NCBI GenBank assembly: GCA_038503065.1
Contig: JBCAMK010000004.1
Coordinates: forward strand, 633,001 to 697,000
DNA length: 64,000 nucleotides
Direction: 5' to 3'
Source: Paragyromitra xinjiangensis
Lineage: Eukaryota > Ascomycota > Pezizomycetes > Pezizales > Discinaceae
How positions within the stretch are numbered: position 1 is the first letter of the stretch; each line of letters starts with the position of its first letter. Under the pieces are notes generated by a model that had not been told where the DNA came from, made no database searches, and saw only the letters and a program-made list of their open reading frames with translations. The position numbers were made by a program, and so were the translations under genes. This document shows positions 22,447 through 33,789 of the stretch, one piece after another.

Positions 22447-23190
22447 TGGAACATCGCCCAAAGTCAATCGAGAGCACAATTAATGCCTCATCACAACTCA
22501 CTAGAACACATCCTATCGCTCACACTCTCTTCACCGAAAGCGCCACAGGAAGAACTCGAAGAAGCACTGCTACTATTCCACGACGTCATCCAGAGTTGCA
22601 GGAATGACGATGTTTACATCTTCCCCTAGCTATACTCCCCCTGACCCAACATCATCGAAGATACCAACCTCAGGTCCTAGTGATGAGGAATCAGAATATC
22701 CCCTCCTCAACGTCAAAGTCCATCCACAAATTCTTTACCTGTCTCTGGGAGTTCTGTCCAACCATCGCTGGACAGAACAACATCATCCGTCTCATCCTCC
22801 CTCTAAAAGCCTGAGCCCCCCGAACCCCCGCCACACCCATAACCCACCCTTCTCAGCCCGCAGCCTCCACACCCTCATCCTCGCCAGAGACGGAAACACC
22901 TGCATCCTAACCGGCATCCGGGACAAAACCACGCTCCGCCATCTACGCTGCAAACCCACCGACGCACCACGGATGAAAGCCGAAGTCGCGCAAATCATCC
23001 CTCCGTGTCTCACACTGTATGGCGTATCCTAAACCTCCTCGATCCCGGAATCGGGAAAACGTTCGACGACCGACTTGATTCCCCTGCTAACACTATCTTG
23101 CTCGTCCCGGAGCTTCGTGAGCGGTTTGAAGCGCTGGAGGCGTGTTTTGAGGAGGTGGGGGAGGGCCACTGGTGGTACGAAATCACGTTT
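22447..23190 (+). pseudogene. decayed HNH_2 paralogue
   Basis: Pieces in different frames align in order with the intact HNH protein at 20206-21555. HNSLEHILSLTLSSP matches QSSLEDVLSFTLYSP. LWEFCPTIAGQNNIIRLI matches LWEFCPTIAGRHNIVRM. LHTLILARDGNTCILTG matches the HNH start, MKAEVAQIIP matches MKTEVAHIIP, and ANTILLVPELRERFEALEA matches ANTLLLVAEFHERFGALEA. Two internal deletions are visible: after NIIRLI about 70 or more residues are missing before LPLKA, and the segment after IIP is lost before HTVWR. There are several frame changes and stops, and the conserved His of AHIIP is Gln. The C-terminal 120 residues are absent. This is a tandem duplicate that has lost function. Confidence 0.88.
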
Positions 23191-25267
23191 CTACAATCCA
23201 TAGGATAAACGTAGGTGTAAAAATATGCAGATAGGGTGCACGAAAGTGATGCACAATCCGCGCAGCAACGAAATTCCCCAACAAGCCAGATATGGTAAGC
23301 AGTACGGCATGACTAAGTAACACGTGTAGATCAAATTTCTAGTGTTCAAATAAAGTATGGAGATTGTGGCGTTAGGTGGTTGCATCACAGACCAAATAGA
23401 GACTTTGCGCAACTAGCTTTTGACCAATAAGGAGGTGATCGACGCCTATCAATTTGCTTGTGCAAAGGGCCTAATATCTACCTCAGGCTCTATGGAATGT
23501 GGCGTAATTACAAATACATGATCAAAATTTTATATATTTTTTCACGCTTAGGCTTTTGACGAGTGGTGGGTTATCGGTGACGAACTCGATACCGTTGTAT
23601 GTACCTAGTAATGAGGTATGGTTTGTCACGGTCAAAAGGTAACCACGACATTGATTAACGAGAACCGACAACGTGACAAGAGATTGTAATATAATGTGGC
23701 GATGTCAGCTAACTTACAGAAAGTTTTATTCCTCGTAATGACGGATGGCTCTTCGGACAAGTCTGCAGGGTGGCGGAAATTTTTGATGCAGCTACTATTG
23801 GAGGTAATTGATCTACTATCTTGACTTATTCCTGAGCCACATCTTATTTAAACCTCCTAAAATATTACCGGCTTTCATCAATTGATGCAGTATTTTCATA
23901 GGCATACTCTACCCAACATATCAGGTATCTCTAACAGAGGTGTTAGAGTTACATACGTACTTCCTAATGTGCTCGTACGTGACTATTCTTCTGTTAGATC
24001 TTCTTCTTTCCTGTTTTCTCCAATTGACATTAGCCTGTTCGGTGTTTCACCCTCTTCAATCACCCAGGTAAATATTTGGTGGCAATAGCACACCGAGAGC
24101 TGCTTCAGGCGGGGGCGTATTAACCGGCAAGCAGAATGGTGGAGGTCCCAGATTGGCTAAGCTACCATACATATAGAGATGGCGTTCGCCTCCCTCTTCG
24201 TTACTCCTTCCCTTCAGATTATACCCTACCCTCCACGAAAATACTGGTGTGTTCATACTTTTTTTTTACAAGAGGTTTAGAAATTCATAATTCCCTTTAA
24301 TTTTCCCCCTCCTTATAAGGCGCTCGTATCTGACCCCAAAATTTCCCTTTGAGCTTTAGAATTTAAGTGAGTGAGATGGAAAACCAACTAGGGACAAGAG
24401 ATTGTTCAATTCTTTAAACCTTCAAAGAAACTTCTATTGGTAATGTTATGCTTCTCAAACGGCACCAATGTACGAGATATTTCAACCAGGGGTTCGGCGA
24501 GAAACTTCCTATAGAATTGAATTCAATTAATCAAAATTACTAGAGCGCTAGAGACAGGTTACATATCCCTTTTATTTGGTAGAACATTCGATTTACTACC
24601 TAAGTCTCATTGTACACTGTACGGCAAAAAACACCAAGAAACTAGGGCCTGCGAGCAGGGCTTTGTGGCCAACCATATAACTAGAATCTTCTCTAAAGAA
24701 CCAATAGTATCCCCGGCCTCCAGTCTCACATTTCTCGATCTTGCCGTACGCCATACGCTCGGGATCGTATCACTGCTTCTTCCAACGCTCCAGACATTGG
24801 AAACTTGACTAACCAGAATCTGATGGTCGAGGCTCACTAAACAGGTATGGTCGTTTTCCCAGATTTTTACCGCTTTTTCCTTATTAGGAAGCCGATGACG
24901 CACAGTAGCATATTCAAGTCTGAAAGTTCACCCAACTTGTTATCTGCAGATCATTTCCAGGATTCAGAGTCAGGGCCATTCCCACTTCCACTTTTGTAGA
25001 ACCAGAGACTTTTGCGCAAGAGATCTAACTCTGCTTTCGACGAACAAGAAGGCGATAGATGCCAATCAATTTGCTTGAAATCGGAGCTAGATCTATTTGT
25101 GCAAGGGGCCATTTTAGTGCGAAAAAAATATTGGCATATTTTCAACCCCCCAGGAATGCAATCACACGAAATTGGAAATCGCTCCCAAACAACGTAAACT
25201 AGAGTTAAATGGGTATTTACGTTTGATCTAACTTCTAAATCCCCAAAATTCTACAAAATCTCTACCA
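23191..25267. other. gene-free stretch with a diverged direct repeat
   Basis: No gene could be supported. A block of about 80-100 bp at 23393-23471 recurs diverged at 25005-25112 in the same orientation; both contain TCAATTTGCTTG followed by TGTGCAAnGGGCC. A 98-codon minus-strand frame at 24607-24903 resembles no family I know. Confidence 0.45.
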
Positions 25268-25930
25268 TCATTCTGTGTTGAGCACCGTTCGGGGTGGGTC
25301 TGGCCCCATTTTATCGAAAACCATGCAAACATGATCGCCGTTAGGTCCTTTGTGGACGAAATGGTCATATAGACCAAGGGCATGGTTTGGGTCATCACTG
25401 TTGATATAGCGAAGTGCTTGTTGTTCGTGGACATCTTTCTCAATGCCGTGTGAATCCGCTTTCAAGATCTTTATAGCCACAGGACGTTGCTGGCTTCACG
25501 GCTTCAGCAAAGCTCACGGGGTAGGACTAAATTACAGTTCTCACATCGTATCCAGCGCAAGCCAGATCGTGGAGAATTTCCCAAAGCCAAGTTTTCGGAC
25601 AATTTGATATTTGTTGTTGAAAATGTCCCCGAGCTGTACAGGGTGGTAGCCGCCGATGCAGTAGTCTTTGATGTCTTCCTCATAAAATTGTATGATCCCC
25701 TCGGGTTCAGCGGGTTTCTCTTCCTCTTCGGTCTCGTCGGAGCCGGATTCAGCTACCTCTACTTCGATAGGCTTGAAGTTGATAGCGGGACTCCCAAGCG
25801 GATCCGAAGCACCTAGGATGGACGTTGTGACTTTTGGATCCTTGGAATCCTTGCTAGGAAAGCTCAAGTCGGCTAAACCGCTCGGATACCTGTTGGAAAT
25901 GGGTGGCAAATAGGAGTTAGTTATACGCAA
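25268..25930 (-). pseudogene. truncated SRPK-type protein kinase (N-lobe only)
   Basis: Two exons, complement(25268..25493, 25545..25930), encode 203 residues. The 51-nt intron starts GTGAGA. After a Ser/Pro/acidic leader comes GGYHPVQLGDIFNNKYQIV, the hallmark entry of SR-protein kinases. The glycine loop LGFGKFSTIWLA is at about 114-125 and the ATP-binding Lys in PVAIKIL at about 137. HDHFVHKGPNGDH-like spacing follows, then the hinge CMVFDKMGP. The frame stops about 12 residues later, so the HRD and DFG motifs and the whole C-lobe are missing. I saw no C-lobe nearby. A complete SRPK is usually more than 350 residues. It is either a 3'-truncated pseudogene or a short expressed N-lobe protein; activity is not expected. 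The splice junction is inferred from family alignment. Confidence 0.8.
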
Positions 25931-27024
25931 TCTCTACAGCAAAACTAGTGACTGGGAAACCTCACGATGTAGCCTTATATGGAATCATTTTTGCGTGCTT
26001 AATGATGTTCGTGGGAAGATGGAGAAGGTTGGTTGTCGGACAAAATTAATGGTATTTATACGGCTTATGGTACAGCAGCTTGTACCCACAAAGTCCGATC
26101 TGGGATTTTGGCTGTAGCAACACCTAGAGGACAAGTACTAGTAACCTATAACCGAGGATACAAGAATATATTCACTTTAATAGCTATGGCATAGACTTGT
26201 TCGAATGTATGATAGAGATAAATATTATTAGGCAGTTCAAATATTTTACTTCCCGTGCCGAAAACCTCTATTAGCTAGGTGGAGGTGGATCTTTTTGCTG
26301 ACAGCGATGGTTTTTTCGCTCCCGCGCAACCACACAACCTTATAATTCAGTGTCAAATTTTCCTCTCCTTTCCTCTCCATCAAATATTTCACACCCCATA
26401 GTTCAGCATCAATACCCTCCGTTGAAGTTTCCACGTCCTCTACTCTACTCTAACCAACAAGAAAATGCTGACTGGAGGGCCTTATCCTGCCAGCCACAGC
26501 GATGGGGTGGGGGAGGTCACATGGACATGGTATCACGTGCTTAGGGCTAGGGGTATTGATCGTGGGCTTATATGTTTTGTGCGGTGCTCCTCCATCGTCA
26601 TCATTCCATCCACTGGCATTATTTACTTTATTCTTTAAAAGGAGGGCTATATTCCGCCACGACTACCTCGAGTTACTGATACACCAGGCAAACAAGGTGT
26701 CAATCCATATTTGCGCCATGAACTTGGCGGGAGTTGTGGGGAATTGGTGTGTCGCTTAGTGGTTTCTGCAGCTGAGACTCTAGATCGGGCTTTGGCAGAT
26801 ATGGGCCGCTGATGCACGTCTGCCCTGCAGCTTACACAACGGTAACCGTATCGCCTTGCCAAAACTAATAACTGGGGGCTACATCCCTTGTCTGAGTTTC
26901 CTTCCAAACAGTGGGATAAGTTGGCAGTCTCATGATTTCGTTAAACACATGAGGCTCTGCTCGGAACACCGGAACAAGTCTCTTCCGGAAGTTCCGAAGC
27001 TGGCAACGCAAAATCTCTACTCGT

Positions 27025-27141
27025 GCACCAGGGTATGAACCTGAAAACATGGGTGATGAATTCGTATGGCGAAATATCTGTGCACGACTCCGTAGCATAC
27101 AAAGCCACACACCCCATATTTTCAGGTTCATACCCGGTGCA
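27025..27141. mobile_element. small inverted-repeat element (about 117 bp)
   Basis: The left arm at 27025-27054 (containing GGGTATGAACCTGAAAA) and the right arm at 27113-27141 are inverted copies of about 29 bp with two or three differences. The interior is under 60 bp, so it could also form a long hairpin. Its right end abuts the left terminus of the next MITE, whose outermost bases are lost. That suggests one element inserted into or beside the other. No clear target duplication was found. Confidence 0.65.
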
Positions 27142-27143
27142 TA

Positions 27144-27372
27144 AGTGTGGGGATAAGTCTGTCGACAGGTGGCGGTGCAGCCATTTGCTTGAGAGACTCG
27201 AGCTTGCCCGAGTTTTTCGGTTTATCAAATAAACTAGGTCAATATTTTTTTATATAGTGTTCTCTATTCATTATGCATTTTATCAGGCCTCTCAGGGTGT
27301 TGGTAAAGGGGAAGAAACCCCAACATCTTCTGCCTGCACCGCCACCTGTCGACAGACTTACTACACCCGTAG
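27144..27372. mobile_element. MITE copy 1 of the GACAGGTGGCGGTGC family
   Basis: The left arm contains AAGTCTGTCGACAGGTGGCG. The right arm is its inverse and extends to CTACACCCGTAG, then TA at 27373. A second copy with the same arms lies at 40944-41159. The body is about 150 bp without coding capacity. The left outer end appears damaged where it meets the neighbouring element. Confidence 0.8.
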
Positions 27373-28176
27373 TACACGCTAGTACGTTAAATTAAGCTTG
27401 AGGCTGAGGTGAAACTGTTCAACGTTTTAGTGTGGTCGCATATGGCGAGTTAATGCAGCACTTAATCACTCCATAGAAATTAAAAAGAATTATTATGTAG
27501 TTAATGTATCGATGGTTCGTGATATTATATGCTAGGCTAGGAGCCAAAAGTAATCTAGTACTATCACGGACCATCATTCATAGCCACCCCCACAAGATTA
27601 TTGGCCATCCGTGCCAATGATTATCTTCCTTATTTGTTCGTTTTGCCTCCCATAAAGGCTCCGGTGCCGTATGCTTGCACTACTTATTACCACCGATAGT
27701 GATCTCTCTATTAAATGACCCACAAGCTAAACCGCAAAGTCAACTAGCCTGATGAGTTTTAGGAGCCTAGGAACGGCAGCAGCGAATTGACCATATGGCG
27801 CAGGCAGCGGAAGGATTTAGGGTCATTTTGACCCTCCAAAAGACGGGTTGTCAAAAATCCTCGCAACTAAAAGAGAGCTTGATTGTTCTAACTACCCTTC
27901 CCACGGTAAAAAAAACCCCCCCGCTATTTGTCCAAGAATATATGTTTCCAGTCGCCATTCCTATAATGAACGAAGATATTCAAACTGTAATCATCAAGTC
28001 AAAAAAAATGAATAAATAAAACTGTCTTCATAAACAGAGGAGTCAAAAAAGCCTTCGTCTCCGCCCATACAGTCTGTTAATATATCCCATAAAACCCTGC
28101 GCCATACCTCAACCTAGGAAAAGATCATAACTTCGTCATTGAAATAGTTGTCCTGAAGAATTCAAATAAAAATATT

Positions 28177-29877
28177 TCACTGCAAATCATACGGTCCCAG
28201 CCCATACCAAGTGCTATCCATATACTCTTCGCCCAAAGATACCGTACCCCACTGTGTATCTATATTGTACACAAGTGCACTCGAATTAAACGCATCCCAG
28301 GCAAGCTCATACTCTTCTGGCGTAACCAGTGTATCGGCTCCATGAGGTAGTGCGATAAAGGCATCCAGCCAGGATTGAGTTGGCAGCTCAGTCTGGGTAT
28401 TGTGAACTCCAGGTATTTGACTGATTCTGATCCGCCGGTTTCCATCGGGATGAAATTGGGGTTTCCTAGTTAGTTGTCGCCTGTTGTAAATACGAGATAA
28501 CCTAGAAGGAGTTGAACAGCGGGATGGACGTTTAACCCTTTTGAGATTTTCGAGGTGCTTTATCCCCGCCTGATGCGATTCTCGGAAAAGAATGGTCCAA
28601 ACGTCATCGGTGATGGAAGAAAATGTCTCCTGTGATGTTGCAGATACGTCGTCGATATACGGCCATTCATCGAAATTCTGTATTTCAAAAGATCCGCTCT
28701 GGTCCATATATGTGGGAAACTCACTGCTCAGCGGGGATGCAAAGGAAACGGTTTCGGTTTCGGTTTCGGTTTTCTCCTCTAGTTGTGAGATAATTTGTAG
28801 TTGGTTCATGGCCGCAGTGATTGCCAGGTGATGCCAGCTATCGAGATGCGCTTTGTACTCGTTTATAGGCATTTCAATACTGCATGCTAGGCACCAGGAT
28901 TTTGACTCCGCAATTTCCGGCTCTTGTACCGTGTTGGATGCTTCAGATACCGAAGGCGAAGTCTCTATGGTAGAGGTTGAGGGTTGTGGGGATGGGTGGG
29001 AATCACCTTTCGAAGCCTTCCTCTGACGTCCCCTTTTAGTCACGGTAGGTGAATCAGGTGATTCAGGCTGTCTAGGTAACTCAGTATCCTTTGGGATTTT
29101 CTCTAGCCTCTCCTTCGTGACTGGGGCGGGGGGTTCGGGTGATTCAATCTCTTTCGGAGTTTCCCTTGCTCTATTCGACTTAACTGTAGTAGGCGATTCG
29201 GTCCCTTTCGGGGGTCTCTTTGCCCTATCTTTCTTAACCACGGTAGGAGATCCAGCCTCTTGGGGAGTTTTCTTTGCTCTACCGTTCTTGGCCATGACAG
29301 GTGACCCTGCCTCTTTTGGTGTCTTCGTCTCATCCTTAGCCACGGCAGGCGACCCAGTATCTTTCGGAATCTTCTTTACCCTCTCTTTCTTAACAGCAGT
29401 AGGTGATTCCGTCTCTTTTGGAGGTTTCCTCGATCTATTTTTCTTGACCACGACAGGTGACCCGGGATCTTTTAGGGGTTTCTTGGGTTTATCAACCCTA
29501 AATATAACAGGTAATTCAGCATCTGTTGGAGACCGTGAGGGGAATCGTGCTCCGGGCGCAAACCGAGGAATATCCACGGTAGGAACTAAAGGCGCTACAG
29601 GTACAGTTTCTGCAGCTGCTATAGCTCGACGTTCCTCGATCGCAGCAGCAATCATTCGACCCTTTTTCGCCCTGTAAATCTTCTTCTGCTCGGCAACGAA
29701 TTCCTTGAACGATCGTGTATCGATGACCGAGACTGAAGAGATATTCGAAGGCTCTACTATGCTTTCCTTCTTGGCCGCATTTTTTAGCCTTTCAGCGTGA
29801 CGTGAACCGTTCAAGTGAGCCTGCTGGTCCTTGAGCGACATCCGACTATTGCACGTGGGGCAGGTCCAGTTGAGCAC
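28177..29877 (-). CDS. two-finger C2H2 protein with tandem basic repeats
   Basis: A 566-residue single frame. The first zinc finger is at residues 5-26 (CPTCNSRMSLKDQQAH then HAERLK) and a second at about 330-353 (CLACSIEMPINEYKAH then HLAI). Both have the spacing C-x2-C-x11-H-x5-H, like U1/matrin-type fingers that bind RNA or DNA. Between them, residues about 130-300 are seven or more degenerate copies of a roughly 20-residue unit of the form P-K-[DE]-x-G/E-S-P-x-x-x-K-K-x-R, matching a 60-nt tandem repeat on the DNA. The C-terminal 200 residues include a basic patch (RPSRCSTPSRLSR). It is probably nuclear; the target is unknown. It starts at the Met just before the first finger, and an upstream exon cannot be excluded. 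Confidence 0.75.
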   Translation of the reverse strand: MLNWTCPTCNSRMSLKDQQAHLNGSRHAERLKNAAKKESIVEPSNISSVSVIDTRSFKEFVAEQKKIYRAKKGRMIAAAIEERRAIAAAETVPVAPLVPTVDIPRFAPGARFPSRSPTDAELPVIFRVDKPKKPLKDPGSPVVVKKNRSRKPPKETESPTAVKKERVKKIPKDTGSPAVAKDETKTPKEAGSPVMAKNGRAKKTPQEAGSPTVVKKDRAKRPPKGTESPTTVKSNRARETPKEIESPEPPAPVTKERLEKIPKDTELPRQPESPDSPTVTKRGRQRKASKGDSHPSPQPSTSTIETSPSVSEASNTVQEPEIAESKSWCLACSIEMPINEYKAHLDSWHHLAITAAMNQLQIISQLEEKTETETETVSFASPLSSEFPTYMDQSGSFEIQNFDEWPYIDDVSATSQETFSSITDDVWTILFRESHQAGIKHLENLKRVKRPSRCSTPSRLSRIYNRRQLTRKPQFHPDGNRRIRISQIPGVHNTQTELPTQSWLDAFIALPHGADTLVTPEEYELAWDAFNSSALVYNIDTQWGTVSLGEEYMDSTWYGLGPYDLQ

Positions 29878-31020
29878 CCTGCCCCGATTCTAGGTGCTTT
29901 GTTAGTGCTAAATACTGAGCACTGGGGGGTTGGAGAACGGACTGATTCTCTTGAGCCTCCGGATGACATAATTCACTTTGGTCCGGGAGGTATTGGATGG
30001 ATGAGGATAATCAGATGAAACAGAGAGCACCAGTGGACTGAAACACTTTGAAACTAGATGCAAAATGGAAGACTAAAAGATGTACTTAGAGGAGACTGCC
30101 GACATCCGCAAGGTGATGATGATATGGCCCAGTATTCCGAGCTGTTTTCGCCGTTGCCCCTCTTATTGACCCGATAACACAGCCTTGTGCAAGCGGTTTA
30201 GTCAGCAGATGCATAAATCAGGCGCCCAAGACACTTCTCCAACCATTATAGGAAAGTAGTAGGCAGTGCCTCGTAGAATACAACCCAGCGAAACAACAAG
30301 ACTCGATTTAGAGGGCTCCTCGTATACCTACTGATGAAACAGCGGGAACAAAATAACGAGTGATACCCTATGAAGATATGATGTACAGGTGGGCGCTTCT
30401 ATTTAAAGTGGGAGGGAAACTCACTGTTGGAGAGAATATAAGAAACGCAGTTGACTGTATGTGTGCAAAGCCTTTAGGTGAAGTGTTGTTGAGTTGAGGA
30501 ACCAGGGAACATGTGCCTCGCTCACAGATCCAGGCGTCAAGCATTGAAGATTATGGTACGCAAAGTAAAGGCATAAAGTTAAGCTTCAAGGGAGATAGCT
30601 TATTGAGCATAAAAGATGATGATTTATGAGAGACTTTAAGGCTACATAGCACCAAACACAAGAAACGGCGACTTCTAACGAATAAGAACGAGACTAGCTG
30701 GGATTTGGAAGCACTTATTCAAAGGGTAAGATAGAGGAGCTTCAAAGTAGATAAAATTAGGTCCAAACTAAGCACACACTACGGGTAGAGCTGATACTAT
30801 AGACGAAAATTGGCCCATTCAGATGTCTTACAACCCTCATTCTTCCAAGCCAATGATATGCATCTTTTTGCGTCCCCGCAACCAAAGGGAATCGCCTTCA
30901 GACAAATACCACGCCAAATTGAACATGCATGCAGTAAATCCCCACAGCTGGAAGTGCAAGATACTGATTACAAAGCAAGACTTTGGGTTGACTCGGTGGA
31001 AGCCACTACATCTGTAAGGG
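29878..31020. other. gene-free stretch
   Basis: Upstream of the C2H2 gene, so probably its promoter, followed by sequence with no supported gene. It ends at a GTA microsatellite. Confidence 0.5.
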
Positions 31021-31068
<48 letters not shown>

Positions 31069-31400
31069 ATTCATTTACGTATCTAACCCCTAGGGTTATG
31101 ACGGTAAAAACAAAACACAACACAAAATAGCCAAACCATCAAACATAACATAAACCCAACCTCCTCACAAACAAAAATAAAGAATAAAGAATAAAAGATA
31201 AAAAATAAAAAACAACAAATAACAAATAACAAATAACCATCCTATCCGAAATTCACACAAAATCCCATACATAACAATTTAGCCACATCGATATCAATCT
31301 TCCTAATTCATCCAATTTCCCCATATCCCCACCCAAGCCCTCTCTCCTCTTCTCCCCTCGCCTCCTTTATTCCCCTCTCAAATTCTTTCCAAATTTCCAC
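31021..31400 (-). repeat. dispersed repeat with (TAC)n end, copy A
   Basis: On the minus strand, A/T-rich sequence runs into GGGGTTAGATACGTAAATGA and then a (TAC)n array (GTA repeats at 31021-31067 on the plus strand). Copy B at 34690-34945 lies on the other strand with the same anchor and array. Similarity extends upstream of the anchor through GTGGGGATATGG. A tail of simple repeats after a conserved anchor is seen in some non-LTR retroelements; this is an inference. A minus-strand frame at 31308-31538 (KWVVEIWKEFERGIKEARG) may be a coding remnant. Confidence 0.6.
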
Positions 31401-31648
31401 CACCCATTTCATTCCCGTCTTTCCATACAACAATTCTTTCACCGCCCCTTCCTCTACCCCCATTTTTTTGTAAGGGGTACATGTGCTTTCACATTTAAGA
31501 GCTTTCGAAAGTTCACAAAGGGACCACACCGAGAGCAACTAACCAGAAAGGCTAGATTTCCCCTTCCCTTTTCTAGGGCCAAGACGTATACGTAACGCTC
31601 GCCGAAAACCTATACAATATTGCTAATTATTAGAATTTGCTCATAATA

Positions 31649-33366
31649 TTAAGGAGGGGGCGAGACGGTATTCAGATGGGTATTCATACGCTTAAATAGA
31701 GAAGCCCCCTCTTCCTCAACGCTTATGGGTACATCGGTGAGTCTCGTAGCTAGTGATACGTCAGTGAGAAAACCAGAAAACCAACAGTATTCGAGAATAT
31801 AACTTACTTTCTCCGACGAGCCGCCGAGCGCAGGTCTTGATATCCCGAAGAATCTCGGGTTTACTTAGATATTCCTTCGTAACCGCCCCCATATGGTCCG
31901 TGTGCTCAGTCCCAGAATCATCCATGTGGGAATTCTGCATTCCTTGGTCCACATTAAAACGGAAATATCGTTCATTTGCCACGAGTAAACGCCCTTCTTG
32001 TCCGTTTTCAAATTCATCCGCAACTCTCTGCGCATCCGTGGATATCTCAACTGCTGTATGTAATATACTAATCAATCGATTCCGAACTGGTCTCGTCTTA
32101 ATTATGCCCGTCCCGATGCTGACGAGACAAGCAATTTTTTCATTAGGCCATAAGTTATATGCCTCCCTTACCACTGAACGAACAGGATTGTTGCACAGCA
32201 TCCCGCCATCACAGAAGCCAACTCCACCCTCAAGCTTGATCCCCTTAAAGTACAAGGGCGCCGCAGAAGTCGCCCTTGCGGCTTCCCAGATCTTGCACTT
32301 GCACACCTCTCCAGGACTAGGGTAGCTTCGGAAGAGGTGCGTTGCTCGATCAGCTTTCCGCATCGCACAAACAAAGCTACAAAACAGTCAGTTACAAATT
32401 AAGTTTTGTTACTACGCACAGGAATCGAAGAGGGGGGGCGGAATATACACTTTGCATTCTGACCCCTTATCGCTCAGAAGCAGTTCAGTATCGGCGTCAC
32501 ATTTCGATCTAATCGTTTTCTTAATAGCGTCCTCCAGCTTAACCGTGTTGTACATTTTTTCGCCTGAGACAAAGCACCAGAGCCTTCGCACAGCTCCGCA
32601 CCTCTCATCCCCGAAGATTTCTCGCGAAAATTGTTGATATGATAGAATGCATTCATCGATATCCATGCAGAGCCTAACACACAGTCTCGTTAGAATGATG
32701 CTGTTCATAGTAACCTGCTTCATGGCCGTTTATAGTAGAAGCATCCCACAGAGAGTAAAATTCATAAAACGGCCACGTGGGAACCGTTTTTTCAAGAAAA
32801 AAACCAGCCGAGAGCCTTGCCATAAGAACAGCCTTGCAAGAAACTAGAATGAAGCCCACTCGCCTTCCCAGCATGATAGCAATTAACCTAGAAGTGTCAG
32901 AATCTCAATTATATCAATAAGCCACAGAAGAAAATAGCAAAGGAGAGAGTCCTCGAGTTTAGTAAATCAAGATTTAACTAAACCTCTCTCGATACCCTCT
33001 TTGCTACTTCTCAGGAGCGGGGGAGACTAAACATACCCCCCAGTAGAAGTACCTCCAATGAGATCAAAGTATTCACAGGGCCTAGGAGGATGATCCAACT
33101 TCTTTTCGACCTTGATACTGTGCATCAACTTGCGAAGAATGAGCAAGGATGTCAATCCTTTAGTTCCACCGCCATCTACTCCCTCGTCAGTCTAACTGGC
33201 TTGGATAGAAAAGGAAGTATTCTATACCTATAGATAATAGACGTCGACCACGAGGCTCAAAGGACGAAAGACGAGAGGGTAGACGTCGACTCGTGGAGCT
33301 GAAGGGTCTGGTTGAGGGTCTGGTTAAGGGTCTGGATGAGGGTGAGGGCCTGGGTGGCTGATTCAT
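31649..33366 (-). CDS. patatin-like phospholipase
   Basis: Six exons encode 398 residues: complement(31649..31749, 31808..32376, 32449..32673, 32864..32887, 33037..33175, 33228..33366). Patatin-like enzymes hydrolyse acyl esters of phospholipids with a Ser-Asp dyad. The oxyanion-hole motif DGGGTKG is at 47-53, the nucleophile elbow GTSTGG has Ser90, and the Asp is in CDGGM at about 232. Further family blocks are RPCEYFDLIGG, LIAIMLGR, MDIDECI and CKVFVCAMR. All junctions keep frame and the total is a multiple of three. The second-to-third exon region includes a 24-nt microexon, followed by an intron with a GC donor (AG|GCGAGT). There is no signal peptide, so it is probably cytosolic. The N-terminal 40 residues are Ser/Arg/Pro-rich. 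All key residues are present, so it should be active. Confidence 0.87.
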
Positions 33367-33789
33367 GCTAGTGTATGACTTTTATGATAGAAGCGGGTTA
33401 GTGAAAGGCTGAACTTAATAAGTTCAGGGTTGTAAAATGAATTACTACTACTACTACTAGTAAGTTCAGAGAGGAACTGGAGAAGCAGAGGTCGAACAAT
33501 GAAGGGGGATAGGTTCTGAGGCCGAATATTTATTGATCATGAAAGGAGAGTTACACTGATCCACCAACTAGCAAGGCTACGATGATATGCCGTGTAGTAC
33601 CGTATAGTTTCGGGCGATACCCCCCCGAGGGGATCTCGCGCAACCAGGGAGGTGGTGGCGCCTATAAACGAGGCTGAAGCCTGCATAAGATAGGTTGATA
33701 CCTTTTGCCACCATCATAAACGCATATCATTAACAGATTCGATATGGTGCACACAGGTCTTAAACTGCCGGACCACTATATCCCGCCCG

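Larger units (their letters stand above)
25931..28176. other. gene-free stretch with nested small elements
   Basis: No coding gene supported. It contains two inverted-repeat elements lying end to end at 27025-27141 and about 27144-27372. The short frames here run through those repeats and are not called. Confidence 0.5.

Noticed and set aside
29117..29677. 186-codon plus-strand frame with Gly/Phe repeats
   Set aside because: Antisense of the tandem-repeat part of the C2H2 gene.
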